Below, piece by piece: positions 62,791 through 64,000 of a stretch of 64,000 bases of DNA; position 1 is the first letter of the stretch; every line of letters begins with the position of its first letter. A program made the translations under genes and the position numbers. The notes below the pieces were generated by a model. The model searched no databases. It was not told the DNA's origin and worked only from the letters and a program-made list of their open reading frames with translations. The stretch lies in the NCBI RefSeq assembly GCF_022750635.1, contig NZ_JAJKBG010000003.1, positions 248,001 through 312,000 on the forward strand, given 5' to 3'. Origin of the DNA: Brevundimonas pishanensis. Lineage in GTDB: Bacteria > Pseudomonadota > Alphaproteobacteria > Caulobacterales > Caulobacteraceae.

Positions 62791-62896
62791 GTCACAATGT
62801 GACTAGAAACGTCAAGTCATATTGTGACTAAGTGACATCAATGTCGCGGCAGATGCTGTGTCTTTTGTGACTGATGCGTGTTCTTTCAACTGTGAC
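62791..62896. promoter_or_regulatory. TGTGAC-box operator array between the scfR-like gene and aceA
   Basis: Two 13-base near-palindromes, GTCACAATGTGAC (62791-62803) and GTCATATTGTGAC (62816-62828), start 25 bases apart; two further TGTGAC half-sites lie at 62866-62871 and 62891-62896, again 25 bases apart. GACATCAATGTC (62834-62845) is another palindrome between them. The arrangement suits binding of a dimeric regulator to a shared divergent promoter region, most simply the scfR-like product. Confidence 0.6.
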
Positions 62897-62934
62897 GCGG
62901 CGCTGACCGCACCATCGCAGAGACGAGAACGCCA

Positions 62935-64000
62935 ATGACGACCTTCCCTGATCTGGTTCCCGCACCCGCTGGCCGTTTCGACGGTATCGAGCGCCCGTAC
63001 ACGCCCGCTGATGTTCAGCGTCTGCGCGGCTCCGTGCCGATCACCCACACCCTCGCGGAACGCGGTGCCAATCGCCTGTGGGAGCTGCTGCACTCGGAGC
63101 CGTACATCAACGCTCTGGGTGCCGTCACGGGCAACCAGGCCATGCAGATGGTTCGCGCTGGCCTGAAAGCCATCTACCTGTCGGGCTGGCAGGTTGCGGC
63201 CGACGCCAACACCGCATCGGCCATGTATCCGGACCAGTCGCTGTATCCGGCCAACGCCGCGCCGGAACTGTGCCGCCGCATCAATCGCACCCTGCAACGC
63301 GCCGACCAGATTGAGCACGCCGAGGGTGGCGCCAAGCGCGACTGGTTCGCTCCGATCGTTGCCGACGCAGAAGCTGGTTTCGGTGGTCCGCTGAACAGCT
63401 TTGAAATCATGAAGGCCTTCATCGAAGCCGGTTCCGCTGGTGTCCACTTCGAAGATCAACTGGCTTCGGAGAAGAAGTGCGGCCACCTGGGCGGCAAGGT
63501 TCTGATCCCGACCCAAGCGCACGAGCGCAACCTGATCGCAGCACGTCTGGCTGCCGACGTCTGCGGCACGCCGACCCTGACGGTTGCCCGTACCGACGCT
63601 GAATCGGCCCAGCTAATCACCTCGGACATCGACGAGCGCGATCATCAGTTCATCGACCGTGAGAACCGCACGCCGGAAGGCTTCTTCCGCCTGAAGGAAG
63701 GCACCGGCCTCGATCACTGCATCGCGCGCGGCCTGTCCTATGCCAAATACGCCGACCTGCTGTGGTGGGAAACCTCGCACCCCGATCTGGACGACGCCAA
63801 GAAGTTCGCCGAGGCCGTCCAGAAGAAATATCCGGGCAAGCTGATGGCCTACAACTGCTCGCCGTCCTTCAACTGGAAGGCCAAGCTGGACGACGAAACC
63901 ATCGCCAAGTTCCAGCGCGAATTAGGTGCCATGGGCTACAAGTTCCAGTTCGTGACGCTGGCCGGCTTCCACAGCCTGAACAACGGCATGTTCGAACTGG
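62935..64000 (+). CDS. aceA: Isocitrate lyase (3' truncated by window edge)
   Basis: 355 residues are visible, running off the right edge. The product begins [20 protein letters not shown] and has the isocitrate lyase pattern: [88 protein letters not shown] (KKCGH is the catalytic loop), [17 protein letters not shown], and [11 protein letters not shown]. It is the first enzyme of the glyoxylate shunt, required for growth on acetate and fatty acids. Divergent from the scfR-like gene. Confidence 0.97.
   Translation, partial: MTTFPDLVPAPAGRFDGIERPYTPADVQRLRGSVPITHTLAERGANRLWELLHSEPYINALGAVTGNQAMQMVRAGLKAIYLSGWQVAADANTASAMYPDQSLYPANAAPELCRRINRTLQRADQIEHAEGGAKRDWFAPIVADAEAGFGGPLNSFEIMKAFIEAGSAGVHFEDQLASEKKCGHLGGKVLIPTQAHERNLIAARLAADVCGTPTLTVARTDAESAQLITSDIDERDHQFIDRENRTPEGFFRLKEGTGLDHCIARGLSYAKYADLLWWETSHPDLDDAKKFAEAVQKKYPGKLMAYNCSPSFNWKAKLDDETIAKFQRELGAMGYKFQFVTLAGFHSLNNGMFEL

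Noticed and set aside
1..64000. CRISPR array, IS element, prophage or tRNA island
   Set aside because: No direct-repeat/spacer array, transposase, integrase or phage structural gene was seen in either strand.

Overview
The window looks like chromosomal DNA of an alphaproteobacterium of the Caulobacteraceae (Caulobacter/Brevundimonas/Asticcacaulis type). The evidence is a fliF-fliG-flbE-fliN-flbD-flhA flagellar operon in Caulobacter order, a GapR (DUF2312) protein, a TacA-like sigma-54 response regulator, a TonB-dependent receptor, CcrM-type GANTC sites in front of ftsZ, an EcfG/sigma-T-type stress promoter, and uniformly high-G+C coding sequence. Genus and species cannot be fixed from the sequence alone. 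There is no rRNA, tRNA, CRISPR array, insertion sequence or prophage that I can support; most of the window is ordinary core genome.

Layout. 1-4.2 kb: the end of a TonB receptor, then ftsZ and lpxC. 4.2-7 kb (minus strand): pgeF, a MidA-type methyltransferase and lgt. 7.2-9.3 kb: ubiK, ybjN-like, proC and a small secreted protein. 9.4-11.5 kb: an EnvZ/OmpR-like two-component pair. 11.6-17.9 kb: ilvE, a CNT nucleoside transporter, a GST, a DUF3253/uracil-DNA glycosylase/lipoprotein-hydrolase run, and a leucine-type dehydrogenase. 18-26.2 kb: the flagellar operon, with an intact class A beta-lactamase gene between flbD and flhA. 26.2-29.2 kb: a CHASE3 histidine kinase, a single-domain receiver and a receiver-HisKA_2 kinase in one tight cluster.

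29.2-35.8 kb: NUDIX, a stress-promoter-driven csbD, a VWA protein, GNAT, a histidine phosphatase, and xseB-ispA-dxs for isoprenoid precursors. 35.8-36.6 kb: a lower-G+C, unrecognised gene with a perfect 12-bp inverted repeat at its start. 36.6-44.3 kb: ggt, a lone exbD, folE, cysS, a cold-shock gene with a structured leader, a DJ-1/PfpI protein, a decayed alpha/beta-hydrolase and a lytic transglycosylase. 44.4-50.3 kb: rpmJ, gapR, several small genes, the tacA-like regulator and a DUF4153 membrane protein. 50.4-58 kb: pepF, a serine hydrolase, a cytochrome oxidase subunit IV, and a transhydrogenase operon (pntAA-pntAB-three unknown genes-pntB). 58-64 kb: DUF985, a WYL regulator, an M1-like metallopeptidase lipoprotein, and the divergent scfR-like/aceA pair around a conspicuous TGTGAC-box array.

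The best candidates for something undescribed are the beta-lactamase embedded in the flagellar operon, the three unknown genes inside the transhydrogenase operon, the scfR-aceA operator array, and the foreign-looking gene at 35.8 kb with its start-site hairpin. None is proven to be a new system. Start codons were reassigned wherever a Shine-Dalgarno sequence, a signal peptide or family alignment favoured a downstream start.
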